This document shows positions 12,769 through 26,945 of a stretch of 64,000 nucleotides of DNA, in pieces. Within the stretch, counting starts at the first letter, position 1, and each line of letters opens with the position of its first letter. This DNA is from Dryas octopetala. Its lineage: Eukaryota > Streptophyta > Magnoliopsida > Rosales > Rosaceae. The position numbers were made by a program, and so were the translations under genes. The DNA is taken from the NCBI GenBank assembly GCA_963921425.1, contig OY992837.1:3941896-4005895 (forward strand). Reading direction: 5' to 3'. The notes under the pieces are model-generated. The model did no database searches and was not told the origin of the DNA. It saw only the letters and a list, made by a program, of their open reading frames with translations.

Positions 12769-14950
12769 TTTTCAGGCTTACAAAATTCTCAGCCTCTTTC
12801 CCAAACACCGCAGAATGAAAACCGAGACGTGCCGACAAATCCAAATCCGAATTTTGTTGCTTAGATTTTATTAATTATTGAATCAATTTTAATTTCATTC
12901 GTCTTTAGGGGGAAGCCGGGAAGGGCTTGCTTTCCTTCATTTCTAATTTCTAGTGCGTTTTTCGCGTTTTATTGTTTTTCCATCACTGTAATAAGCTACG
13001 ACGACGACGTTTTTGCGATGCGAGTCTTGTTTGGATCTTGATGGAGCGCGGAGCAGTGGATTAATTCGCTTTCCAATAGGTGATTTGGTAGTACGTGATT
13101 GGCTGCTTGAGCGTCCTGTGATGTGGTTCGTCGTAGGCGAGAATTCGAACTATGGCGTTGAAGGCAGTGGACGGAAGGAGGTTAGTGCGTAACGGACTTG
13201 GACTTACGGCGTTACCGCTTGCGGAAAAAGGACGCTACTTCGACTTTTTATGTTGACTTGGGACCTCAAAGCATGTGGGAGCCACGTGATTAGCGACCCG
13301 GCTCCGACGAAAAGGCAAGCCATCAAACGCGCATTCCTCTCACGTTTCGATTGGTATATTGGATATAGGGGTAATTAATTGGGACCAAACAACTTCGACT
13401 AACACATCTTTAATAAAGTTGAATTAAATACAAAGTGGATAAACCTCTCAATTTGTCTATTAATATTTGTTTTTCATCCTATCAAAAGATATCGCAAATT
13501 GGAATTTTCTTTTTCTAAATAAGATAAAATACAAATTAGATATTTAATTATTGGTGGAAAAAATTTTCTATTATATAAATTCTATACTAAAAATATTTTT
13601 ATGAGTGCTTTTATGGGTGAACGATGGGTTTATATTTAGAATATAGTATTAATACACACATGTTTAACATAAGTGGATTAGTAAAACCATATAACATTGT
13701 TATGGTTACACTAGATTATTACTCGTCCTAAACAAGTCAAGAAGGTCACATGCTAATTATATTATACATTGTAGAACAAAAGAAAAAAACCACGAATAAT
13801 TTGTGACCTTCATATAAGGTTGCAACTTAAACAAATTGAATTTTGAAATTTAAATATGTATAGAAAAGTTAAAAAAGAATATAGTTGTTATGTCAAGTTG
13901 ATAAATCATTAATCATATCATATTTGAGTTAACGTGAATATAATGTAGGCATCTTTTATTGACAAAATTTGTAAAACCAATATACTTGAATGCTGATTCA
14001 TTCTCCGAATCAGGGACGGATCTATAATGGGGTCAATGGGGTTAATTGTTGGGCTTGAGGGAATATTTTGACCCATGAAGCTTGAGTCTTAGTGGCAGTT
14101 GCAAGAGCAAGGCAAAGTATTTGTGTTTATGTCTGAAAGATAAAAGAAGACCAGAGAAAGGAGGAAGAAAGGGCGACTCACGTAATTTGCGTATGAGTTT
14201 TTTTATTTTTTGAATTCTTAACTTGCCAAAATGAAATTAATTTTTTAAAAAAAATTTAGTAAAAAAGAGATCCAGACCCAAAAGGCATAAACAAAGCCTG
14301 AACTTTGAAAGCAACCCTCCTTGCTTACTCGTGACGTCCAGACTCATAATAAATATTCGTGAGCTTCTTAATCTTGACCCCCATAACGATTGATTTATGG
14401 ATCCGTCACTGCTCGGAATTAACATACATTTTAAAAAATGTTTCATTATTTGCATGTATCAAATTGGCTTATAAACAGTGTTTTTATTCACAATTATTGG
14501 AAAGATTGTAAGTTTGAATTCGTTCACTTTGATTAAACAAAAATACTTATATTTTGAAAGGTTATTTATTTATTTATTTTTTCAAAGGCACGAGTAATGG
14601 TCTCAACTCTCATATCATGCCCTAAACATTTTGTTTAAGCAATTGAGGTCGTGATTAAAATCGGGGAACTAAAGTTTCTACGAATTAAAGCTGGAGTTGA
14701 ATTTATCCGAATCTGAATCAAGTCAGGCTGATACGTTGAGTTCAGTTTGACTTTGACCTCCCAACCGCGGACTCCCACCTCTATTTAGTAATTCACGCGG
14801 AAAAATTAAAGTTTTAAAATTAGTAAGCCGCCATAAATAACGGTCCAAATAAAAAAACAAAAACCAAAAGAAGAAAGAAAAAGAAAAGGAAACGGATAAG
14901 ATTAAGAAAGCATAACCCGAGTGTGTGAAACGAGACGGTGAAAACAGGGT
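12769..14950. other. Divergent intergenic region with an hAT-like element
   Basis: This spacer lies between the start of the minus-strand coiled-coil gene and the E2 gene, so it should contain both promoters. The first 600 bases are less AT-rich and probably include the coiled-coil gene's leader. From 13380 it is AT-rich and non-coding, with a transposon-like element at 14011-14411 listed separately. I see no other gene. Confidence 0.6.
14011..14411. mobile_element. Non-autonomous hAT-like element
   Basis: The left end CAGGGACGGATC and the inverted right end (reading CAGTGACGGATC on the other strand) form terminal inverted repeats. The flanks are CTCCGAAT on the left (14003-14010) and CTCGGAAT on the right (14412-14419), an 8-bp target duplication with one mismatch, as expected for hAT. 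At about 401 bp it has no transposase coding capacity. Confidence 0.75.
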
Positions 14951-14954
14951 TGTA

Positions 14955-14963
14955 CTATAAAAG
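14955..14963 (+). promoter_or_regulatory. TATA box of the E2 gene
   Basis: CTATAAAAG lies about 410 bp before the E2 start codon and just upstream of the transcribed-looking leader. The leader carries its own intron (approximately 15132-15313), so this spacing fits the gene model. Confidence 0.55.
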
Positions 14964-15364
14964 AGGCGTAAAGGGTGAGTCCCAAAGTCTCCGAGTTTTG
15001 GGAAAAAAATCAGGGAGTCGTCGTCTTTAACGAGCGATTGGTGGTAGCGGAGGCTTTGGGGAATTGGGCGGCGGCTTTGGATCTACTTCTAACCCGTTTC
15101 CCTTTGCTACCCGCTATTCCCGTCCCATCTCAGGTACTATTCCTTTTTTTTTTTTTTTGCTTTTCGATTATTTTTAGGGTGAGAGGTCAATTTAATTTTG
15201 TATCTTTGCCTTTTCGAATTACGAATCACCAAATTGTTTTTGTTTGATAATATATTTTGGGTTTTAATCTGACAAAAACACTTTGATGGACGGTTTATTA
15301 CAGTTATCTTCAGGTCCTGGGTTGTGAGTTGTTGTGAGGTGCAAGCAGTTTACGGTTTTCAATC

Positions 15365-16904
<1,540 letters not shown>

Positions 16905-18104
16905 TGATGTCTTCTCCAGCTTTAGAGTTTGTATTTGGGACGGCGGGTTGGGTTTGGGGCTTGATTAATTTGGGAAGAAGGAATCTTTGTTCTTCTGTGT
17001 TTTAGTTTATATTACAAAAGAAAGGTATGAATGGGATGTAATTCTGGTGTTAACTTTCTTGTTTCATGCTGTTCCTTCCAGCTTTCTAGACAGTAATTTA
17101 TCAAATGTAGTTTTGAAGTTTTATTAATCCCATCAACCAAGGAATTAGTGCTGTTTTCATCTACAGATTCATTCTTTTAAAAAATAAAAAAATTATATCC
17201 AATGAACTGTTTTGTTACTTGTTTTTCATCCAATCAGTTGCATAATGCAATGCAACTTGCATCTGCTATGTGATGGAATACATGTCAGAGGCTCTCGTTG
17301 GATGCATTTAATTGCTATGTAAAGGCTATCTGAAAATTTTATGTTATGTACATTTTTTTTTTATGGTATTCAAATACACAGCACAGCGACACATATTCGA
17401 AAAATGTCATGGAAATCTCTTTTTTTACTCACACATCATCAACAAAAGCACACAAGTGAACCCAAGTTTTAAACTTCATTTAATATATTATCATATTATC
17501 GGTTGCATTAAATAATGACTAAAATTTGAAAATATGTTGAAGAGTGACAGATGATATTTTTGTTCTGTCATTTTTTATAATTGAAGAATTGGAATATCAT
17601 TGACTCATTGAGAAAACCAAAGTCATACACCAGCACATAGGAGGGAGGAGAGCCAAGAGGGGCCTCCAACCATACTATATTACTATATATTCCTCTAACG
17701 AAGACCATGTTTGGTGAGCAATAGAATCTGAATCTGATCAAGTTTAGATATACTGTCTTCTGTCGTATTAGGTTTATTTTTGGTAATAGAATATCATTAT
17801 AGTTGGTAGTTACAAACTTACAATTCTTACAATCCGATTTAATTCTTAGAATAACTTAAAAAAAGTTTAATTGTTAGACTCTCTCTATTATGGGACCAAG
17901 CATATGCCTAATTAATCTCATGTTGAACCTACATGCATCATTATCTTGGAGACTTGAACCACCTAAGGTAGTGGGCAATAGCACAAGGGCAATGAAAATT
18001 GGCTGGCAAAGTTAAAGTATCGATTATTCAGTAGGGAAATTGACGTCTATGCCCTCCAAACTATTGGGCCCGTCTACATTGTCATTTAGAAAAGAAAAGA
18101 AAAA

Positions 18105-18465
18105 GTTAAATACAAAAATGTTCTATAAACTTGATAGTAAATCTCAATTAGTCCACTAACTATAAAAAGTGTCAATTTGGTTCACGAATTTTTCAAGTTG
18201 TACCAAAACAGTACAAACGTTAACTTTCTTCGAAAACTTTAACGAAAATGGGTCATGTGCGCAGCAAGTAACCACATTTTCAGGGGCATTTTAGTCCGTT
18301 CATCACATTTTCATGTGACCAATTCCGTTAATTTTCGGATATAAGTTAACTTTTGTACTGCTTTGGTACAACTCAGAAAATTCATGGATCAAATTAACAC
18401 TTTTTATACTTAGTGGACTAAATTGAAAATCAGTATAAAGTTTGTGGACCATTTTTGTATTTAAC
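18105..18465. mobile_element. Foldback MITE of about 361 bp
   Basis: The ends are GTTAAATACAAAAATG and its reverse complement CATTTTTGTATTTAAC. The two arms pair over most of their length: TAGTCCACTAA, GTATAAAAAGTG-like and GTTGTACCAAA..CAGTACAAA segments recur inverted. The flanks are A-rich, so the target duplication is ambiguous (possibly 9 bp with one mismatch). No coding capacity. Confidence 0.75.
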
Positions 18466-18924
18466 AAAAAAAAAAAGTTAAATCACACTTGAACTATTAA
18501 TTTTTTGCAATATGATACCCATATCTATCTTTGATCTAACGATGGATCATATACAAATTAGGTCATATGCAATATAAAAATCATGACATGTGTACTAACC
18601 TAAATATATAATAAAAATAAATTGGAATAGAAATGAAATTAGACATTCTCATTAAGATATTTAATAATTGTTTAAAATTGAGGTGAGAATGAGTTTTAAT
18701 TCCTAATGAGATGCTTTATAGACTCATAAACTATAATCAAAACCAATTTGATTAACAAAATGTTATATTCATGGTGCAAAGATTAAAAAGTAAAAATACT
18801 AGTGGTTTTTTTGTTATACAATAATGAACGGTATTTTTGGTATTATAAAAAGAGAATAGGTACAATTTTGGCATTTCAGTAAAAAAGAAAGTTCATTTCT
18901 AACAGTAACATTTTCAATTGGAAA

Positions 18925-19300
18925 AAGTTTTCAAAAAATACTTAAATTTTGACGGTTTGACCCATGGATAATTTAGAATGTGTATTATGAATTGTATTAA
19001 TGTGTCTCCTTAATTTTAATTTGGAAGTCAATTTACCCATTTCGTTAGTCTAATTACATTTTTCGTCCAAAAAACGGTCACATATGTGAAGTGTTTGACT
19101 TTTATGTTTTTGTATTTACAAGTAAAATAATGAATTTATTTTTGAAAATGTGATCACATAATCACTTTTGAACAAAATTTATAAATCAAATTGGCTGAAG
19201 TGGCATATTGACATAAAAAATAAAGTTGATCATGGGACAAATTGGTACAACTAATATTTCACATCCTAAATTAACTCATGGTCAAAATTTAAGCAATTTG
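18925..19300. mobile_element. Diverged foldback element
   Basis: CTTAAATTTTGAC followed by CATGG-ATAATTTAGAATGTG on the left is matched by an inverted copy on the right (CACATCCTAAATTAACTCATGGTCAAAATTTAAG). The arms are clearly related but diverged, with indels, so the element is older than its neighbour at 18105. The ends are approximate. Confidence 0.55.
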
Positions 19301-20446
19301 ATTCAAACAAGACATTATGTAGGACCCACATAATGGGACGTCCGAACATAATAAAATCCGTTCCTTCCATTTCCAGATAAATAAATAAAATCAAATATTT
19401 TTTGGTCAAATAAAAGTATAAAATTACATTTGTAACATAATTAATTAATTATAGGTCCAAAGCTAAAGGCTTAGCAGGTAGTCAGGTAACCGAGCTGTTA
19501 TTAACTTTATGAAGGTCGAGGAACGTAATTTCACACACACAAGAAACACGATCATCATCTTTTATACTCTGTTTAGGTTTGGTTCCAAGTCTAAATCATC
19601 GTCTTTGTTGCTGCAAATGTTTTTATAACGCGGGTTTTCTTTCAAAAATTCAACCATCACAATCACTGGGTCAACCTCGCACTCTCGAATTTCAGGGACT
19701 CGATTCGAATTACATTTTTGTACTTTTTATTCTTTCTAATGGTGGATTAATTCTCTCAACAATTCGATCTTAGTCTAAAGGTAATTTCAGCCTTGTTTTT
19801 ACAGTGATATACATATATGCAACTAATCATTGGCATTCCTCAATTTAGAAATGTATAAATTCTTATCAACTAATGCATGATAAGATGTTTATTACCAATG
19901 AAATTGTTTTCTCTTTTGTGAGGTGGAAATTCATTTGTTTCATCTATGGAAGGAGGTGGTTTTGCAGAGTCTTTTTGGAGAATTTATGTCTTCTGTGTGT
20001 TCTGTTAGAATTCAAAAGATGGGATCCTGGGTGGCTGGGTATGATGTTATATTGATAAATGTACCAATTTTGGGGGTTTTTTGTTTAAATTTTGATGGCT
20101 GGCATTGCTATTGCTATTTCAACTGTGACTTCACAGTCATGGCTTTGTTCACTTCTTTACAGCACAATACTTGAATAATGCTCGTTTTTTGAAATAAATA
20201 ACATGTCTATGTCTTTCTTGTCAGACTCTTTAGATTAATAAAAATATAACCTTTAAAAAAGGGTGGCTGAAATGACCTGAAAATTGAGTAGATCCAAGCC
20301 TAACAGTCAATCTGTGATATGTTATCTCTCAACGTTTTTCTTTACTGACCAACATTATGGCATGCATTTTACATTAAGTTCAAAAATGATGGATTTTTTA
20401 ACTTTCAGGGTGCTGCTGTATCACTAGTTTGGTGTTGAACTTCAAG

Positions 20447-22563
20447 ATGGGAGGAGCTTGTGCGTCCAAGGTCAGCGTTCTTTTTCTTTCTTTTTCAGAA
20501 GTGCTTGAGATTTTTTAGATGTCGATTGCTAGTAATAGAATATCTTCCTAGCCAGATTAGTCCGTATTGGCTGTCCAAGCTCATTAAGTTAGTAAATTAA
20601 TATTGTGCAATAATTCAATTTCGATGCCTAAAATGCATGCACTAAGAGCTTATACTCTTCCTTCTGTATTTAGCCTTTAAGAGCCCACCAAGAAAAATTT
20701 ACCACTACTTAATTTATTTTATCGATAATTATGGTGCTTTTTGTGATGATTGTGAAACTTCTTGTATGCCACTGAGTGTTTATATTTCTTTCCTTTTGTA
20801 AGTAATCTGACAAGTTATCGCTTTTATGACACTTGTAGCCTAAAACTGATGAAGATGTTTCTGAACATAAGGCTGACTTTACTGGTGCGAATGTGCACCT
20901 CATCACCACCATAGAAGATTGGGATCAAAAGATGGCAGAAGCAAATAGGGATGGAAAAATTGTAAGTTTCATCACTTTTTGCCTTTCAAGAGAAATGCAC
21001 TGTGTTGAGTGGTATCTGGTACTTTGTTTTCAAGTTTGTGATGTACTTTGACTGAATTAAATTCAATGTTTTCCTATTAGTAATGCATACCACATATAGA
21101 ATCTGGTCATCATTACGAGACTTTAGGGATTAATGACAAAATTTAGATTGTGTCTCATGAATCAAGATACAAGTCGGATGGGATTCCACAAAAAAGCTGC
21201 AGGTTAAGAGCCAAAGCAAATAGGGGAGAACAAAATGCTTGTCAAAGAATTTGTCCCCTGAAAAGTTGACTATTTTGTCCAGGCTGTCAATTTAAGGTTT
21301 GATGACCAAGGAAACAATGGATATCAACAAACGAGTGTGGCATTATCCAGTAACACAACTTAGCAAGGAATTTAAACCAAATATAATGAGTGGAATAGCG
21401 ACAATGGAAGATCCATGTACATGGGTATTTTATATTGAAATAGATGACCGGTAACAAATTAAATTCTTGATAATAAGAGATCTTTTTTTCTTTCTTTTTG
21501 TTTTTATAGTTTTTATTTAGAAGACATTCCCGGTGGTTTACGACATGATCTGATGAGAAAGTGGTAATATGCAGGGACTTGTTTCATCTTAATCTGGTGC
21601 AGTCAAAGACAGACTAGGGTGTTATAGAATTCTGGATCCTTTAATGTTGTCTTTAAAGAACCTTAGAACCTTTGCTTTGTGTATGAGATTATGTTTTCAC
21701 AGTTTGTATGGTCTCATTTTGTTGTAGATTGTGGTACAAAAATTTGGCTGATTTGCTGTCAATGATGTTGTAGTCTTGTGTCTAGTAGATATTTTTAAGA
21801 ATGCATGGCCATAAATGCATCAGTGGACCATTTCTCTCTGCATCTTGCTCCGAATTAAACATCCATCATAGGTCCATGCTATTGTTATGTGTTTATAGGT
21901 TAACTAGATTGGGTTGCTGGTTTGCATGCATATTAGTTTGGTAGGTAAGTTTAGTTTGAATGATTTGTTAGCTTTGTTTCCTGCCTCTCTATCCTAAATT
22001 GAAATTGTTATGTTCATCAGGTGATTGCAAACTTCAGTGCAACATGGTGCGGTCCTTGCAAAGTGATTGCACCATCATATCGGGAGTTATCTGAGCAATA
22101 CACTTCTCTAATGTTCCTTGTGATTGATGTTGATGAACTGACTGTAAGTGGCAATGGATATTGTTAATTTAATAGAGAATTAGTGCCATTGCATGCAAAT
22201 TCTGCTCTTGGAACTGACTTTGCCTCTGACCATGTGCCTGGTAATCAAATTACTCATTAATGTACTTAGGGTTCCCCCACAAAACCCAACCGAACCTGCA
22301 TAATTGTGTAAACTGATAGTGTGATGCGTCAGTAGATTGATGATGGCTAGTGTCTATCAAAAAATATGCCTTGTTCATAGGTAGTTTACACTTGGTTTTG
22401 TATGGTGCAGGACTTTAGCACTTCATGGGATATCAAAGCCACTCCTACTTTCTTCTTCCTCAAGGATGGGGAGCAAGTCGACAAGCTTGTGGGAGCCAAC
22501 AAGCCGGAGTTGGAGAAGAAGATAATTGCTATTGCCGATTCAATTACCCATTGTCAGAAATGA
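20447..22563 (+). CDS. TRXH9: h-type thioredoxin, H9 class
   Basis: Four exons, 20447-20470, 20839-20961, 22021-22143 and 22411-22563, all phase 0, encode 140 residues. The redox site is a canonical WCGPC (58-62), in the context NFSATWCGPCK. The cis-proline ATPTFFF segment and the C-terminal helix are intact. The 8-codon first exon gives MGGACASK: Gly2 fits N-myristoylation and Cys5 fits palmitoylation, as known for subgroup III h-thioredoxins (Arabidopsis TRX h9), which associate with the plasma membrane and move between cells. It reduces disulfides of target proteins. Exon 1 sits 24 bases of coding sequence before a short intron, and the leader probably contains an intron ending at the TTTCAG just before 20410. 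The 1.06 kb intron 2 is unremarkable. Confidence 0.95.
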
Positions 22564-24260
22564 CTACTATAGTGGTTCCTACCTTGAGAGGTCATGAATG
22601 TCACCTTTTGTATTTGTTGTGGCTTTCTCGATATATTTGGCGTGAAATTGTTTCTTGGAAGTTGGTCATGGATTGTAAATATGACTACTTATATGAACTT
22701 TTTTCACCATTGAAAATTCAAAGATCTTTTAATATCAGAAAGCAGTTTCACTCTATCCTTTCAAATAGAGTGATTTGTGAATTGTGATGATGTGAAATTT
22801 TCTTTTATAAGAGTGATTCCCTTCAAGTCTGCAGTCCACGATCGTTTTTTCAGAGTGAAATTTGAACAAGACGCCTATATTTTTGTTTTCCTAAACCTTG
22901 TCTGGGCCTTCTATGACTGATTTAAACTGCTCTATATCTCATACAATTGACCCAGTAGAGTGGAAGTTGCACATTATTATGGTTCTAAATCCCTATTAGA
23001 TTCTTCCTCCTGAATTTTCAGGAATGCATAAATTTGAGATTTGTAATTGGGCCTATAAAGGAACATGAATCTTGTATTATTATATAGCTCCAGACCAGAA
23101 TAACAAAACTTAAAAAGGACAAAAAGAGAAGGTTCTCTAGTATTGTGCCTCCAGCCCATGGTCCCAGTGATACACATGTGACATGCCTCTCCCCAAAAGC
23201 TTTCATGATTGTTGGCCTGTGTTGGGGAAGAGGCTACTGCTGTGCTGAAAGGGACGGTATATATTCAACCACATTGTCATCAATTGACTGATTGGAATGG
23301 ACAAACTACAAAGCTGTTGGACGATATCAAGTTGTCCTTTCTTGTCTTTTCTGGCGAATTTGTGTGAACCCCAAAAAACTTGTTCATATCATTTTTCTCT
23401 TAAACGGGGACGTAAACATCAAACACTAGCATACATGACTCATCAACAATCAAGATTATCAATTTATCATACATCTGAAATTAGGTAAGGACGAATTATC
23501 GTTTGAATCCATGGATGATTTATCTCTGAGGGGTCAACCTTTCACAAACCAAACCAAATGGCCGCGTGAACAAAAGTCACACAATCCCACTAACTCACTA
23601 AGGCACTAACCCTTTCCCACGTACTGCTCATCCATGCCAGCTGACCAAATATTCTTTGACCAATTCATCACAACTGCTAAACAAAAGAATATAATTTGCT
23701 AATATTGTCATACATACACATATATATACATACCAAAAGGAATTCAATATCTCTCTGTCTTGCATTATACACATTAATATATGACAGGTAAACGTGGACC
23801 CCACACATACATGTTATGCTCCAGACCAATGAAAACGTATCCACAAATTGATATCTTCTGTTATTTTCTTCCTATTAAATTATCCTTCATGAATTGTGAC
23901 ATGACCTGTAACAACATGTCACAATGCTGAATGGATAACACATGTCACCCATCCACCATAATAAGCAAAAATAAATCCGTATGATATGAACCTATGGAAA
24001 CCAAATCATTAATGGTCTGCCAAAGCAAGCGGAAAGTACAAAGCATTATTTTACACTCTTCACGTAATTGTAGATACAAAATTACAACTAACTTGATCAA
24101 ATCATATTAGGAGATTTAAAAATAACATTAGAAAACAGAAGTAACTAAATGAATGAGAAGAAAAAAATAAACAACAAACTTCATTGTCTGATTGATTAAG
24201 GAAACCATATCACCTTGCCGATACTAGCAGCGGGCGTGGCATATGCAACTATCTTCAATC
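22564..24260. other. Convergent intergenic region
   Basis: This spacer lies between the thioredoxin 3' end and the 3' end of the FERONIA-type gene on the other strand. Both 3' UTRs fall here. It contains a short TA/CA-rich stretch near 23715-23740. I see no gene or structured element. Confidence 0.6.
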
Positions 24261-26945
24261 TTAACGTCCTTTAGGGTTCATGATTTGTGAGAACACAGCA
24301 CTTGGTGTCAACCCGTCAGAGTCGTCACTGGCTAGGCTCCGACCACCAATGCTCATGCTCATCCCAGTGCTCCTCGAGTCTGTCACATTACCATCAAACC
24401 CTGGCGATGCATCCGGGTCCTTCTTCCCTTTACAGGCCATGAAGGGCTCTTCCTCGATGTCCATTCCACCAATGCCCTTGCCACTCTCCTCTGCACTCTC
24501 CTGTAGCTGCAAAGCAAACTCAAGGTTCCAGAGCACATCCCCCATTGATGGCCTGTCAATGCTTTGGTCGGACACACATTTCATTGCTGTCTCAGCAAAC
24601 TTCTTGAAGCATTCTGGTGTAATCTTCCCCTTAAGATAAGGGTCAAGGATCTGATCAAGAATGCCTTTCTTGTGGCAATGTGCAGCCCACTCTGCTAAAC
24701 TCACTTGCTCCTTTGGAAGAGTTGGGTTCAAGGCTGGGCGAGCACATAAGATCTCAAAAAGAACAACCCCAAATGAGTAGACATCAGATTTTTCTGTCAG
24801 TTGTTGCCGCCTAAAGTACTCCGGATCCAAATACCCAAAGCTACCTTTCACAACAGTGCTGACGTGCGTGTGGTCTAGGGTAGGACCTGTTTTCGACAAC
24901 CCAAAATCTGAAACCTTTGCAACCCATTTCTCATCCAAAAGAATATTAGTTGTCTTAACATCTCGGTGGATGATAGTGTGCTTAGCACCAGTGTGAAGAT
25001 AGTGTAAACCACGAGCAGCCCCAATGCAAATCTCAAGCCTTTGCTTCCAGGGTAGAGGGGGCTTTTGGGTCTTGTACAGATGCTCTCGCAGAGTTCCATA
25101 AGCCATGTAATCATAAACAAGGATCATTTCACAGTTTTCTTCACAATAACCAATCAGAGAAACAAGATGACGATGACGAAGCTTTGAGAGCATTTCAATC
25201 TCAGTTTGGAATTCATGCACACCTTGCTCAGAAAGTGGGTTCCCACGCTTGATTGCCACTTGGGTTGTTCCACCATCGATTTGACCCTTGTAAACCTTGC
25301 CAAAACCTCCCACCCCGAGGAGTAGAGCCTCATCAAAGTTTTTGGTGGCCGATTTAATCTCAGCAAATGAGAAATGGCGACAAAGGTTAGAGGGGAGGGA
25401 GGAAGCGTAACTTCCTGTTGTGTTTGTCTTTGCAGAACCTGCAGAGTGAGAATTTCCATACAAAGAAAGAGGAAGCCAGCCAGATGGCCCTTCACTTGCA
25501 CTTGAGTCCTTCCCTTGTCTACGGCGGCGTGACACAAAAATAGCCAAGAAACCAAGGACAAGGGCTAAAACAAGTCCACCACTAACTCCCCCAGCAATAA
25601 TTGCTTTCTGATGATCACTCTTAGGCTTCCCACGACCCGATGATGGCCTAACCTTAGATGGGTCAATGATATCCTGCTTAGGAAGAGGAGTAGGATTAGG
25701 CCCTCCAAGGTTACCAGTTGAATCATTAATCTTGAATATCTCAACTCCATTTAGGATTGAATCATAGTAATTTGGCTTTGTAGAAGTGTCTGGATGCAGT
25801 GCAAGCCATAGATCCTGCTGTGGGCTCCCATTTGGAACCAACACCACATAATCCTTATACACTGGGATTCCATTCCCACCTGCCCAGGCAACAACGTCAG
25901 CCCCAGGAAAAGCAGTTTGATTATTGAGAAAGATATCAAACACTCTTTGATTAACTTCGTCTATATTTTGCGCAACCTCACAGAAATGTAGCCTAACCAG
26001 GTAAGAGAATCCAGAGTCGACTTCGAAAATCCAAGTCAAATTGTAATTGAGGTTGATGTTAGCATTCGGCCCCATTGATCTGGCAGTGGAATAGACATTA
26101 ACCGGAGCAATATAAGTAGGCATGCCATCAGGATAAGTAATCGTCATGTTTGAATCAGCAGTTTCTGGGACCCCAAATGCTGCCCCATAGAGATACGAGG
26201 TGTCATCATACCAGGACCTAAACAGACCCGTATCATCTGGCGGTGAGATATCATTTCCGCCCACATTTATCCGATAAACATTCTCAAGTGCTGTGCTATT
26301 ATCAATGGTAAAAGAATTCGACTGACCCACGATCAGGAGAGTACCATCAGTAGAACTATAAATATCAGGCATTGACACAACCTCAATCCCATTCACAAAC
26401 GCGTACGCATTCGGCACACTGGAAGAAGGCTTAAACGAAACTTCCAACGTCTCACCTTCGACATTGACCACATACTCCTTAATAAAAAAGGCATAATCCA
26501 AAGCCTCTGCTGTTTGAGCAGCACTAAAGTTCTTAAGAACTGTGTAAGACTGGGTAGTGACAGAGAAGACAGCATTTGAAGAGTTGAGTCCGGAATAGGA
26601 AGCAGGGTAAAAGTAAAGACGGACAAATTTCCGACCGGAGGCAACCGGAAATTTATAGGTGAACTCAGAGTGGAAGACCCTAGCAGTCATGAAAGGGACC
26701 TCAGGTACTGAAGGGTCTTGGGTCGCAGCTTGGGAAGTGTTGGAGGTGCCACCACCCGATGCAAACTTAGAGCCGATATCCGAAGTCCATTTCTGGCCAT
26801 CGGAATCGGTGGTTTCCAAAGAACCACCGCAGTTTAGGAAGATTTTATCGGAAGGCACATAATTGGCAGCCAAAATAGCATGAATTGTGAAGCTCAAGTA
26901 AAGAAAAACAAAGACGGACAAAGCCTCAAACTTAGTGGTTTTCAT
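24261..26945 (-). CDS. FER: FERONIA-type malectin-like receptor kinase
   Basis: An intronless frame of 894 residues. The start is the ATG at 26945; an upstream in-frame extension begins only with TTG and lies in the leader. In order: signal peptide (about 1-27), two tandem malectin-like domains (about 30-405) with many N-glycosylation sequons, a Pro/Ser-rich juxtamembrane stretch, a transmembrane helix (about 448-471) ending in RRRR, and a Ser/Thr kinase domain (about 536-810). The kinase has an intact glycine loop (GVGGFGKV, 544-551), K566, HRD (660-662) and DFG (680-682), so it should be active. The C-terminus SDGLTPSAVFSQIMNPKGR is characteristic of FERONIA. FER is the plasma-membrane receptor for RALF peptides, working with LLG co-receptors and pectin in growth, fertilisation and immunity. 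A leader intron is likely, from a donor near 27152 to an acceptor near 26991. Confidence 0.97.
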   Translation of the reverse strand: MKTTKFEALSVFVFLYLSFTIHAILAANYVPSDKIFLNCGGSLETTDSDGQKWTSDIGSKFASGGGTSNTSQAATQDPSVPEVPFMTARVFHSEFTYKFPVASGRKFVRLYFYPASYSGLNSSNAVFSVTTQSYTVLKNFSAAQTAEALDYAFFIKEYVVNVEGETLEVSFKPSSSVPNAYAFVNGIEVVSMPDIYSSTDGTLLIVGQSNSFTIDNSTALENVYRINVGGNDISPPDDTGLFRSWYDDTSYLYGAAFGVPETADSNMTITYPDGMPTYIAPVNVYSTARSMGPNANINLNYNLTWIFEVDSGFSYLVRLHFCEVAQNIDEVNQRVFDIFLNNQTAFPGADVVAWAGGNGIPVYKDYVVLVPNGSPQQDLWLALHPDTSTKPNYYDSILNGVEIFKINDSTGNLGGPNPTPLPKQDIIDPSKVRPSSGRGKPKSDHQKAIIAGGVSGGLVLALVLGFLAIFVSRRRRQGKDSSASEGPSGWLPLSLYGNSHSAGSAKTNTTGSYASSLPSNLCRHFSFAEIKSATKNFDEALLLGVGGFGKVYKGQIDGGTTQVAIKRGNPLSEQGVHEFQTEIEMLSKLRHRHLVSLIGYCEENCEMILVYDYMAYGTLREHLYKTQKPPLPWKQRLEICIGAARGLHYLHTGAKHTIIHRDVKTTNILLDEKWVAKVSDFGLSKTGPTLDHTHVSTVVKGSFGYLDPEYFRRQQLTEKSDVYSFGVVLFEILCARPALNPTLPKEQVSLAEWAAHCHKKGILDQILDPYLKGKITPECFKKFAETAMKCVSDQSIDRPSMGDVLWNLEFALQLQESAEESGKGIGGMDIEEEPFMACKGKKDPDASPGFDGNVTDSRSTGMSMSIGGRSLASDDSDGLTPSAVFSQIMNPKGR

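Larger units (their letters stand above)
16905..19560. other. Intergenic region with two foldback elements
   Basis: About 2.6 kb lies between the E2 3' end and the thioredoxin leader. The first few hundred bases should be E2 3' UTR. Two inverted-repeat elements (18105-18465 and about 18925-19300) fill much of the rest. The remainder is AT-rich, and I see no coding exon. Confidence 0.6.

Noticed and set aside
12509..12874. 121-codon frame on the + strand over the coiled-coil first exon
   Set aside because: It is the antisense of the Lys/Ala-rich exon, giving poly-Phe/Leu and poly-Ala runs; there is no domain or splice partner.
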